56,677 nt of DNA from HXMU1420-2 sp040830545. Lineage in GTDB: Bacteria; Pseudomonadota; Alphaproteobacteria; Rhodobacterales; Rhodobacteraceae. A program made the translations under genes and the position numbers. The first letter of the stretch is position 1, and each line of letters begins with the position of its first letter. The notes under the pieces were generated by a model that saw nothing but the letters and a program-made list of their open reading frames with translations, made no database searches and was not told the origin of the DNA. This document shows, piece by piece, positions 7,547-15,093 of this stretch. The DNA lies in contig JBFOMB010000113.1 in NCBI GenBank assembly GCA_040830545.1, positions 1-56,677 of the forward strand, written 5' to 3'.

Positions 7547-8850
7547 GCGAGAGCGTCCTTCCACTGGCTATGGCTGCGCTGACGATTGGCGGCATTCTCG
7601 CCGGGTACCGCGTTGGCATGGTGTTGGCGGGCGCGGCAGCGATTTTCATTCTCGTCTCTGACTTGCCTGTTACCTTCTTCAACCTGCTGACCAGCCGGAT
7701 TTACGCCAACGTGCTGTCCAACTGGCTGCTCGTCGCGATCCCGATGTTCATCTTCATGGGGCTGGTGTTGGAGACTTCCGGCGTAGCAGAAAGATCGTTG
7801 CGCGCGGCGCAAAAGGCACTGGGTGGCAGCGCTGCCGGCATGGGGGTATCGGTGCTGGTGATCGGCGTGTTGCTGGCTGCCTCATCGGGGATTGTCGGAG
7901 CCTCAGTCGTCCTGTTGGCGCTGCTGGCGCTCCCCCGGCTGAGCGAAGCGGGTTATGACAACGCCACCTCTGCGGGTCTGATCGTTGCCTCGGGAACGCT
8001 CGCCATTCTGATCCCGCCTTCTGTGATGCTGATCGTGCTTGGCGACCAATTGCAGACCCCTGTTCCGTCCATGTTTGCAGGGGCGATTGGTCCGGGGCTT
8101 TTGCTGGTCTGTTGTTACGCGGGCCTGGTTTTTTGGCGGGCGCGTGGCCTGCCCGCATTGCCCCGCACAGAACGCACGCCGATCTGGCGTTTGGCATTGG
8201 ATCTGGGGCCACTTCTGTTCCTCGTCATTTCTGTGCTGGGGTCCATCATTGCGGGCATCGCGACCCCAACCGAAGCCAGCGGTCTGGGTGCCTTTGGCGC
8301 GCTTCTGATCACTGTTGTCTATCGGTGTTTCAGCGTTTCGATGATGCTGGAAGCCGCGCGTCAGACCGTTGTCACCACAAGCCTTGTTTTGTTTGTGATG
8401 ATCGGTGCGACCTGTTTTGCGGCCGTCTTCAAAGGCATCGGTGGGAATGATCTGGTCGAGGCCGGTGTGACCATCTTTGGCGACGCACCTTATACCGTGC
8501 TCTTTGTCGTGATGGCCGCGATCTTTGTGCTGGGGTTTGTGCTGGATTGGCTGGAGATCACGTTGATCCTGCTGCCGATCTTTGCCCCCATCGTGGCCGG
8601 GTTGGACTTTGGCAACGGTCTGTCGGGCGAAGCCTTGCTGGTCTGGTTCGGCATTCTGGTTGCGGTGAACCTTCAGACGTCATTCCTGACGCCGCCATTC
8701 GGATTTTCGCTGTTCTACCTGCGCGGTGCAGCCAAGGACAAACTGACAACCACAGAAATCTACCGTGGCGTTCTGCCATTTATCGTCCTGCAACTTCTCG
8801 TTCTGGCGCTTTTGATCCTGTTCCCCGGACTGATCACCGGACTGACTTAA
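7543..8850 (+). CDS. TRAP transporter large permease (DctM family)
   Basis: A 435-residue membrane protein with about 12 hydrophobic segments. It is the ion-coupled channel subunit of a TRAP transporter, importing an organic acid-like solute handed over by the periplasmic binding protein. Family signatures include AIPMFIFMGLVLE near residue 65, a LIPPSVMLIVLGDQ re-entrant region near 165, TPTEASGLGAFGA near 245, and a second-half counterpart around LTPPFGFSLFYL near 385. The start overlaps the small permease stop as ATGA, so the two are co-translated. The binding protein follows 17 bases after the stop. Confidence 0.95.
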   Translation: MSESVLPLAMAALTIGGILAGYRVGMVLAGAAAIFILVSDLPVTFFNLLTSRIYANVLSNWLLVAIPMFIFMGLVLETSGVAERSLRAAQKALGGSAAGMGVSVLVIGVLLAASSGIVGASVVLLALLALPRLSEAGYDNATSAGLIVASGTLAILIPPSVMLIVLGDQLQTPVPSMFAGAIGPGLLLVCCYAGLVFWRARGLPALPRTERTPIWRLALDLGPLLFLVISVLGSIIAGIATPTEASGLGAFGALLITVVYRCFSVSMMLEAARQTVVTTSLVLFVMIGATCFAAVFKGIGGNDLVEAGVTIFGDAPYTVLFVVMAAIFVLGFVLDWLEITLILLPIFAPIVAGLDFGNGLSGEALLVWFGILVAVNLQTSFLTPPFGFSLFYLRGAAKDKLTTTEIYRGVLPFIVLQLLVLALLILFPGLITGLT

Positions 8851-8867
8851 TTCATAGGGAGGAAACT

Positions 8868-9884
8868 ATGAAAAAGACTCTGATCGCCGCCATGCTCGCA
8901 GCCCTTGCGGTTCCTGCGACGGCAAAAGACTACAACATGCAAAGCGCCTTTGGCGGCCTGCCGGTGATTGACCCGGCTGCAAAGCGTTTTGTGGCAAACG
9001 TCTCTGCTCTGACCGGCGGTGAAGTGAACTTTGAATATCTTCTGGCTGGTGAGTTGTCCCCGCCATTCGAGATCTTCGACAATGTCAGTGCAGGTGCCAT
9101 CGACGCGGCATGGTCATATGCCGCTTATGCATCCGGCAAAGAACCTGCGGCTGCCCTGTTTGGATCTGTGCCCTTTGGCGGCGATCCCCTGTCTTACGTC
9201 AGCTGGCTGCACCATGGTGGCGGTCTGGAGCTGTGGCAGGAGCTGTACGAACCCTACAACCTTGTCCCAATGGCTTGCGGCGTGATCCTGTCCGAGGCAG
9301 GCGGCTGGTATACCAAAGAGATCAACAGCCCCGAAGACCTGCAAGGCCTGAACATCCGCATTGGCGGTCTGGGCGGCGCAATCCTGGGCAAGCTGGGCGC
9401 AAATGCGATGTCGCTGCCTGCGGGTGAAATCAGCACATCGCTGGAAACCGGACGTCTGGACGCGACCGAGCTGAGCTTCCCGATTGTGGACAAGCTGCTG
9501 GGCTTCGACAAAGTGGCCAAGAACTACTACTTCCCCGGCTGGCACCAGCCTGCAGGCTTTATCGAGTTCTACATGAACAAGGATAAGTGGGACGCTTTGA
9601 CGGATGATCAGCGCACCGCAATCGAAGTCTCGTGCTCGGACGCGAACCTCTATGCGATGGGCATCGCAGCGGGCGCACAAAGCGAGGTTCTGGAAGAATT
9701 CCGCGCCAACGGTGTTGACGTAAAACGCTTCCCCAACAGCGTCATGGACGCCCTGCGCGCAGCAGCTGACGAGGTGTATGCCGAAAAATCCGCCGAGGAC
9801 GAAATGTTCAAGCGGGTGATCGACAGCTATCGCGCCTATGCGGCCAAATATAACGAGTATCAGGCGCTTTCGTCGCTCGACTGA
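8868..9884 (+). CDS. TRAP transporter periplasmic substrate-binding protein (DctP family)
   Basis: A 338-residue exported protein. Residues 1-19 are a Sec signal peptide ending in PATA. The mature part has the two-lobed TRAP binder pattern, including the motif LQGLNIRIGGLGG followed by an ETGRLDATELSFP segment that helps form the ligand pocket. The Y-Y-F-P-G-W-H-Q-P stretch is typical of binders in the mannitol/chloroaromatic-type subgroup, but the ligand cannot be read from sequence. The ATG at 8868 is chosen for its AGGGAGGAAA ribosome binding site and the clean signal peptide; the frame is open further upstream only inside the large permease gene. The substrate may be clarified by the hydrolase downstream. 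Confidence 0.93.
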   Translation: MKKTLIAAMLAALAVPATAKDYNMQSAFGGLPVIDPAAKRFVANVSALTGGEVNFEYLLAGELSPPFEIFDNVSAGAIDAAWSYAAYASGKEPAAALFGSVPFGGDPLSYVSWLHHGGGLELWQELYEPYNLVPMACGVILSEAGGWYTKEINSPEDLQGLNIRIGGLGGAILGKLGANAMSLPAGEISTSLETGRLDATELSFPIVDKLLGFDKVAKNYYFPGWHQPAGFIEFYMNKDKWDALTDDQRTAIEVSCSDANLYAMGIAAGAQSEVLEEFRANGVDVKRFPNSVMDALRAAADEVYAEKSAEDEMFKRVIDSYRAYAAKYNEYQALSSLD

Positions 9885-9894
9885 TCTCCCATGC

Positions 9895-9921
9895 GCGCTG
9901 TCCACACTGGGTGGGCAGCGC
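9895..9921 (+). terminator. Hairpin after the TRAP operon
   Basis: An 11-base stem with one G-T pair (GCGCTGTCCAC with GTGGGCAGCGC) and a five-base loop begins ten bases after the binding-protein stop. There is no T-run, so it may be a processing or stability element rather than an intrinsic terminator. A second, imperfect hairpin lies around 9936-9961. Confidence 0.4.
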
Positions 9922-9987
9922 TCCCTGTCTCAGCGGTAATCCCCTTTGCGAGGGGGCTTGCCGACCTGACGCCAGCCCGGAGCACTA

Positions 9988-10926
9988 ATGGTGACCTATT
10001 CCCTCAGCGACTTTGGCAGCTACACGGTCTCGGGCCGAGTGATTGAGGTCACGGAAGGTGAAACGCGGGAGGTATCCTTCACCCGATCTGCGAAATACAC
10101 TTATGACCCGCGCGGCCATTTCGCCGTCGAGCAGGCCTATGTGCAGTACTTTGTTCCGGCCATTCGCAATGACGCGCCTCCAATAGTTCTGGTCCATGGC
10201 GGCGGCATGCACGGCGGCACCTGGGAAACAACGCCGGATGGACGCCCCGGCTGGCTAAATCTCTTGGTGGCGCAGGGCTATGAGGTGCATGTCCTGGACA
10301 ATGTAGAGCGTGGCCGCAGCGGGTTTACACCCAACCTTTGGCAGGGTGATCCGATCCTAAGATCTCTGGAGGAAGCCTGGACCCTGTTCCGCATCGGCCG
10401 GCCCGAAAACTATGCGTCGCGCACCCCATTTGCCCGCTCGCAGTTTCCGGTGGAGGCCTTTGATGCATTTGCTCAAATGATGGTGCCCCGCTGGCTGACC
10501 ACAACACCCCTGCACGTCAACGCTTTAGTCGCCGTACTTAAACGGGTGGGACCGGCCGTTGTGATGTGCCACAGCCAGGGTGGCGAGATTGCGCTGGATG
10601 CGGCCCGCCGCGTGCCGGAGCTATTTGCCGGTTATATTGGCATTGAGCCATCAACAACTTTGGACGATCCGCAGATCCTGAAAGACATTCCAACCGTGAT
10701 CTTTTCCGGCGACTACTTGGATTGCGCACCACACTGGCTGACACGCAGGCATGTCTGGGAGTCCTGGGTTGCCTCTATGACAAGGAATGGCTTTCCAGCG
10801 CGTCTGGTATCAGTCCCTGACGTTCAAACGGGGCATTCGCATTGTCCGATGTTTGACTCCAATAGTGCCCAATGTCTTGCAACCATACTGAGTGCGTTTG
10901 AAGAGACAACTTATCGAATGGCTTAG
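9988..10926 (+). CDS. Alpha/beta hydrolase, esterase-like
   Basis: A 312-residue alpha/beta hydrolase. LVHGGGMHGGTW (68-79) forms the oxyanion-hole region, and VVMCHSQGGE places the nucleophile at Ser196 in a C-H-S-Q-G elbow. Glu220 (in IGIEP) and His283 or His285 near the C-terminus complete a plausible triad. The T-P-D-G-R-P-G-W stretch near residue 82 is typical of a poorly characterised bacterial esterase family. No signal peptide is seen, so it is probably cytoplasmic. It lies about 100 bases after the TRAP binding protein on the same strand and may act on the imported compound or an ester of it; that is inference from position. Confidence 0.85.
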   Translation: MVTYSLSDFGSYTVSGRVIEVTEGETREVSFTRSAKYTYDPRGHFAVEQAYVQYFVPAIRNDAPPIVLVHGGGMHGGTWETTPDGRPGWLNLLVAQGYEVHVLDNVERGRSGFTPNLWQGDPILRSLEEAWTLFRIGRPENYASRTPFARSQFPVEAFDAFAQMMVPRWLTTTPLHVNALVAVLKRVGPAVVMCHSQGGEIALDAARRVPELFAGYIGIEPSTTLDDPQILKDIPTVIFSGDYLDCAPHWLTRRHVWESWVASMTRNGFPARLVSVPDVQTGHSHCPMFDSNSAQCLATILSAFEETTYRMA

Positions 10927-11156
10927 TGTTCGCTACATTTCGAGCGTATTTGTCCATTGGTTCAGCTTTGGATTTGGACGAGCCTGCAAACATCATATCT
11001 GACAGTTGTGATGGTCGAAGCGCCATCTTTACCGGCATTGTTATTGTGGAGGGCAGGCATTAGTGTCGGTGGTGACCTAAGTTCAAGGCTTCTTGGTCGC
11101 CGTAGCCTTGTGACACCGAGCTACCACTTGAATGGCCTCGACGGCTTCAGTGCCTC

Positions 11157-11858
11157 TCAATTGTCGCAGCTGGTCTGCGACGTTGTGACGAAACGAGTGG
11201 AAGACAACCCTTCGACCCGACCTGTCATCAGGGTATGTTGCGCCGTTGATGGCGCCGACCCGCTTTCAGGGACGCTCTCAGCGACCGTCGGCGCCCCGTC
11301 CGCAGGGTTGGGAGGCAGATCATCACCGGTTGGTGTGGGTATCTGAATATCAGCGAAAAGAGGATTTGCTGACGATCTGCCAAACTCACCCCCGTCATGT
11401 TCCGCCCAATGCTCTGCGGAAACCGCACTATAGTTCCCAGAAATGAATTGCCGGTGAAGTTCTTTGACGTATTCCCGATTTGATTTGGCGCCCTCGATTG
11501 TACCGCGACCAAGAAGCGGATCAAATGGAAGCTCTGGGTGTTCTTGTGCAAATTCCTCCTGATCGTCTTCGACAAGACAGACATACACGTATCGGACTGA
11601 TGCTAGGATTTCTTCGTCAGACGGTTCCGCGATGGGGACATTTTCGTGATCCGCAACTTCGTGAGACAGTCTTGCACTCGTCAGAACTTCGCCTGCGATT
11701 TCCGCCGCGTTCGCATCAGCCGTTCTCTTGTCTGAGGTTCCCGTTGACTTGACGACTTCGCGCTTGCCGAACGCCTCAGCAAACACAGAGGGACCGTAGA
11801 CACGCACATACCAGTTTCGAGAATTGGCGCGTTGGAAGACAGTGAACCCGTTCGGCAT
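11157..11858 (-). pseudogene. Tyrosine-type phage integrase remnant (N-terminal part only)
   Basis: Residues 1-60 look like the arm-binding start of roseobacter phage/island integrases (NWYVRVYGPSVFAEAFGKRE, then KSTGTSDKRTADANAAEI). An acidic middle region follows, but the catalytic domain with its Arg, His-x-x-Arg and Tyr residues is missing and the frame ends after 233 residues in a low-complexity tail. It starts 97 bases beyond the 3' end of a tRNA-Ser gene and points away from it, the standard arrangement for an integrase next to its attachment site. I read it as a non-functional relic of an integrated element; an independent small protein is less likely. Confidence 0.65.
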
Positions 11859-11955
11859 CGTGACACCTTATCGACACAGCATTTCGTAACAGTCTGCGTC
11901 AGGTAAGTGTCATTAATACAGGTACTTATGCTAACTCAATGGCTTGAGGGAGCTG

Positions 11956-12045
11956 TGGCGGAGAGACAGGGATTCGACCCCTGGGGGGGCTTGCACCCTC
12001 ACCGGTTTTCGAGACCGCCCCGTTCGACCACTCCGGCACCGCTCC
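11956..12045 (-). tRNA. tRNA-Ser (anticodon CGA), with structural defects
   Basis: A 90-base class II tRNA with an encoded CCA end, a long variable arm of 18 bases and anticodon CGA in the loop CTCGAAA. Three positions are abnormal: the acceptor stem has a C5-T68 mismatch (5' GGAGCGG against 3' TCTCTCC), the anticodon stem has a G27-G43 mismatch, and the T-loop reads GTCGAAT, so the nearly invariant T54 is G. All were read directly from the sequence. A functional gene is possible, but a decaying or remodelled copy is at least as likely. The integrase relic lies at its 3' side. Confidence 0.8.
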
Positions 12046-12167
12046 GCGGGGGTCTGGAGTGGTCGTTTACTTGGGAACGTCCGGGCATTCAAGCGCCGTT
12101 TTGCATTTGAGCAGGTGTGAATGGGTTTGCTATTGCCAGACGGGCGCAGAGGCCCCACTTTCTCCTC

Positions 12168-13010
12168 ATGAAAAGACACGTGTTTCTTCCGCTTCGCTTT
12201 CTGATCTTGGCCGTTTTGTGCCTGAACCTCAGCGCCTTGACCGCCCGAGCTGCGGATCGGGACAAATTGGCGTCGTTTCTGAATGTCACCGGGTTTGATG
12301 TGGCGCTGGACAGTTTACGCCTGACGGCGTCAGCGGCGCCTTTGATGTTGGGGGCAGAGCCGGGGCAGTTTGGCGCTCAATGGACGCGATTGGCGGATCG
12401 GGTGTTTGACACAGGGGTCATGCGCGGCATGGCGCTGGATATTCTGGCGCAGACGCTGGACGATGACATGCTGTCTCACGCGGCGGCGTTTTATGCCTCT
12501 GACCTGGGGCAGCGGCTGGTGGAGGCGGAAAACGCGTCGCACATGATGGAAGACGACGAGCTGAAGCAGGAAGAGGGCCGGATGCTGGTCGCAGCAATGG
12601 TCGAGGCGGGGTCGCCCCGGCTGGAAACCATCAAGCGGATGAACAACGCCATCGACAGTTCCGGGCACAGCACCCGGGCCCTTCAGGAGATTCAGATGCG
12701 GTTCCTTCTGGCAGCAAGTGCGGCAGGTGTGATCGAACTGCGGTTGGACGAAGGTGAGTTGCGCGCGCTGATGAAAACCCGCGAGGGGGAACTGACAAGA
12801 ACTTTGGCCGAATCCGGACTGGCAGGCGCGGCGTATACCTATCAATCCTTCTCGGACGAGGATCTGGTTGAGTACGCCGAGGCACTGGAAACGCCGCAGA
12901 TGCAGAAGGTCTATGAACTGATGAATGCCGTGCAGTATCAGATCATGGCCAACCGGTTTGAAAGGTTGGCTGTCGAAATGGCCGATTTGCAGGCGGAGCA
13001 GGATATATGA
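12168..13010 (+). CDS. DUF2059 exported protein (first of a pair)
   Basis: A 280-residue protein with a signal peptide (about 1-29, cleavage after ARA). The mature part is almost entirely helical and has the DUF2059 pattern near residues 90-130, where LAQTLDDDMLSHAAAFYASD precedes L-G-Q-R-L-V-E. DUF2059 proteins are periplasmic helical proteins of unknown role. I start at the ATG at 12168, directly before the signal peptide; an upstream in-frame ATG at 12117 would add 17 residues that spoil it. The next gene overlaps by four bases and is a second DUF2059 protein, so the two probably act together in the periplasm. Confidence 0.8.
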   Translation: MKRHVFLPLRFLILAVLCLNLSALTARAADRDKLASFLNVTGFDVALDSLRLTASAAPLMLGAEPGQFGAQWTRLADRVFDTGVMRGMALDILAQTLDDDMLSHAAAFYASDLGQRLVEAENASHMMEDDELKQEEGRMLVAAMVEAGSPRLETIKRMNNAIDSSGHSTRALQEIQMRFLLAASAAGVIELRLDEGELRALMKTREGELTRTLAESGLAGAAYTYQSFSDEDLVEYAEALETPQMQKVYELMNAVQYQIMANRFERLAVEMADLQAEQDI

Positions 13011-13822
13011 GAACCCTTGCCGTTGCCGCCACGCTGAGTTGGGGCGTGTTTGCGTCCGGGCTGGCGGCGGAACAGGAACTGGCAGAGCGTCTGGCGGAAA
13101 CACTGCGGGTGAGCGATGTGGTGCAAATTCTGCATCGCGAAGGGCTGGAGCAGGGCCGTCAGTTGAACGCCAACATGCTGGGTGACACCGGCGGGGCGTA
13201 TTTCGCAGCTCAGGTCGAGTCGATCTACGATCCTGACGACATGGTCGCTGCGCTGACGGATGCGTTGGCGGAACACATGTCTGGCGTGGCCTTGCAGGAA
13301 ACACTGGATTTCTTCGGCTCTCCCGTTGGTCAAAGGATCATCGCGTTGGAGATTTCCGCGCGCGAGGCCTATTCGCTGCCTGACGTGCAGGAGATGGCTG
13401 TTGCTCAGCTGGAGGACACACCGGAATCGGACAGTCGCCTGAAACTCGTCCGAACATTTGTTGAGGCCAACGATCTGGTGGCTCGCAATGTCGAAGGTGT
13501 TCAGGCGGCAGACTTCAGTTTTTATCGGGGTCTTAGCGAAGGTGGCGGAATCCCGCGCGATGACACGGGATATCTGGCCACCATGCTGGAGGGGCGCGAC
13601 GAACTGCTAGCGGAGACCGAGGAATGGGCACTCAGCTTTCACTACATGGCCTACAAACCCCTGACCGAGGCTGAGCAGCAGGCCAATATCGACTTCTCTC
13701 TCAGCGCCAGCGGACAGGAGTTGAATGATGCCCTGTTCGACGGGTTTGAGCGGATGTACAACGACATTTTCTATCAAATGGGTCGCCTGGTGGCGCGTTC
13801 CATGGCGACGGCGGATTTGTAA
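13007..13822 (+). CDS. DUF2059 exported protein (second of a pair)
   Basis: A 271-residue exported protein with a short signal peptide (1-20, ending GLAA). It is helical throughout and repeats the DUF2059 pattern twice: SGVALQETLDFFGSPVGQRI near residue 92 and a second version near residue 222 (LTEAEQQANIDFSLSASGQE). The start overlaps the previous stop as ATGA. The paralogous neighbours suggest a hetero-oligomer or a duplicated function. It is followed by a hairpin and then the ribosomal protein genes. Confidence 0.8.
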   Translation: MRTLAVAATLSWGVFASGLAAEQELAERLAETLRVSDVVQILHREGLEQGRQLNANMLGDTGGAYFAAQVESIYDPDDMVAALTDALAEHMSGVALQETLDFFGSPVGQRIIALEISAREAYSLPDVQEMAVAQLEDTPESDSRLKLVRTFVEANDLVARNVEGVQAADFSFYRGLSEGGGIPRDDTGYLATMLEGRDELLAETEEWALSFHYMAYKPLTEAEQQANIDFSLSASGQELNDALFDGFERMYNDIFYQMGRLVARSMATADL

Positions 13823-13880
13823 GACCAGCCGCCAACAAATCAGGTTGACACGGCAGGCCGTGCGGATCATAAGCGCGCAT

Positions 13881-13918
13881 CCCCGGCCGGTATTCCGCGC
13901 CGGGGTACGTTCTTATTT
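13881..13918 (+). terminator. Probable terminator after the DUF2059 pair
   Basis: A seven-base GC stem (CCCCGGC at 13881-13887 with GCCGGGG at 13899-13905) with an 11-base loop, followed by a T-rich stretch at 13909-13918. It would separate the DUF2059 operon from rplU; it could also be part of the rplU leader. Confidence 0.45.
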
Positions 13919-13954
13919 TGACCATACGCTCTGAAAGAGCGCGCAGTTCGAGGT

Positions 13955-13972
13955 GATCCGGGTTCCCGGATC
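13955..13972 (+). promoter_or_regulatory. Hairpin in the rplU leader
   Basis: GATCCGGG and CCCGGATC form a perfect eight-base inverted repeat with a two-base centre, about 50 bases before the rplU start. Leaders of ribosomal protein operons often carry regulatory RNA structures, and L21 leaders are known in other bacteria; no homology to those is claimed. Confidence 0.3.
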
Positions 13973-14023
13973 AAAACGCCCCAGTCGGGGGACCACAGGA
14001 CGCGATAGAAAAAGGAAAACGCG

Positions 14024-14665
14024 ATGTTTGCGGTCCTCAAGACCGGCGGCAAGCAATACCGGGTCCAGTCGGGCGATCAGCTCCGGGTGGAAAAACTGGC
14101 AGCTGACGCTGGCGAAACCATTCAATTCAACGAAGTGCTGATGCTGGGCGGTGACAGCCCTGTTGTTGGTGCCCCTCTGGTAGAAGGCGCGGCTGTGCAG
14201 GCCGAGGTGCTGGACCAGATCAAGGGCGACAAGCTGATCCACTTCGTCAAGCGTCGTCGGAAGCACTCGTCCAAGCGGACCAAGGGCCACCGTCAGAAGC
14301 TGACCCTGATCAAGATCACGGACATCCTCGCCTCGGGTGGCGATGCAACCGGTGTGAAGGCGGCTGTGGGCGCGGGCTCTGTTTCGGCGGCACCGGCTGC
14401 TGCGGCAGCTCCGAAGGCTGCGGCCAAAGTTGAAGCACCGGCAGAGGCTCCTGTTGCCGAAGCGGGCGCGGACGATCTGAAAAAGCTGTCGGGCGTTGGT
14501 CCGGCGCTGGAGAAGAAGCTGCTGGCCGCTGGCATCACCACCTTTGCGCAAATCGCAGCGTGGACCGAAGCGGACATTGCTGACTTTGACGAGAAACTGT
14601 CGTTCAAAGGCCGGATCGAGCGTGAAGGCTGGGTCGAACAGGCCAAAGAACTGGCTCAGGGCTAA
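14024..14665 (+). CDS. rplU: 50S ribosomal protein L21 with C-terminal helix-hairpin-helix extension
   Basis: Residues 1-103 are L21 of normal length (starts MFAVLKTGGKQYRV, with the basic stretch KRRRKHSSKRTKGHRQ), a 23S rRNA-binding protein of the large subunit. An Ala/Pro-rich linker (about 111-148) then leads to a second domain (150-213) with the helix-hairpin-helix signature KKLSGVGPALEKKLLAAGI, followed by FAQIAAWTEADIADFD. Such nucleic-acid-binding tails are common on roseobacter L21 but absent from E. coli L21, which is about 103 residues. Their role is unknown. It is co-transcribed with rpmA 12 bases downstream, and a strong terminator follows. Confidence 0.97.
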   Translation: MFAVLKTGGKQYRVQSGDQLRVEKLAADAGETIQFNEVLMLGGDSPVVGAPLVEGAAVQAEVLDQIKGDKLIHFVKRRRKHSSKRTKGHRQKLTLIKITDILASGGDATGVKAAVGAGSVSAAPAAAAAPKAAAKVEAPAEAPVAEAGADDLKKLSGVGPALEKKLLAAGITTFAQIAAWTEADIADFDEKLSFKGRIEREGWVEQAKELAQG

Positions 14666-14677
14666 GGAGAGACACCA

Positions 14678-14947
14678 ATGGCACATAAAAAAGCAGGCGG
14701 TTCCTCCCGCAACGGACGCGACTCAGACGGCCGTCGTCTGGGCGTAAAATTATATGGTGGCCAGGCCGCGATACCGGGCAACATCATTGTACGTCAGCGC
14801 GGCACCAAGTTCTGGCCGGGTGAAGGCGTGGGCATGGGCAAAGACCACACAATCTTTGCAACCGTTCAAGGCAGCGTGAAATTCCACAAGGGCCTCAAAG
14901 GCCGTACGTTTATTTCCGTTCTGCCAGTCGCGGAGGCCGCAGAATAG
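14678..14947 (+). CDS. rpmA: 50S ribosomal protein L27
   Basis: An 89-residue protein of normal length for L27, beginning MAHKKAGGSSRNGRDS, whose N-terminal tail reaches the peptidyl transferase centre. GVKLYGGQ and IIVRQRGTKFWPGEGVG are family signatures. There is no cleavable N-terminal extension of the type found in Firmicutes. An AAGGAGA ribosome binding site lies between the rplU stop and this start. The operon ends at the hairpin at 14977. Confidence 0.98.
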   Translation: MAHKKAGGSSRNGRDSDGRRLGVKLYGGQAAIPGNIIVRQRGTKFWPGEGVGMGKDHTIFATVQGSVKFHKGLKGRTFISVLPVAEAAE

Positions 14948-14976
14948 CCGAACCTGAACAGGTTATGAAAAACCAA

Positions 14977-15008
14977 GGGGATCGGCAAAAACCGCCGGTC
15001 CCCTTTTT
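14977..15008 (+). terminator. Intrinsic terminator after rplU-rpmA
   Basis: A ten-base stem with one G-T pair (14977-14986 with 14994-15003), a seven-base loop and a run of five T. This is a textbook rho-independent terminator 30 bases after the rpmA stop. Confidence 0.9.
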
Positions 15009-15093
15009 CGTTTACCAGATGAAAAACGGGACCGGTCCAAACCAGCGCCAGTAGGGCGCGTAACACCGTAAGAGGATAAATTGGACTAGTCAG

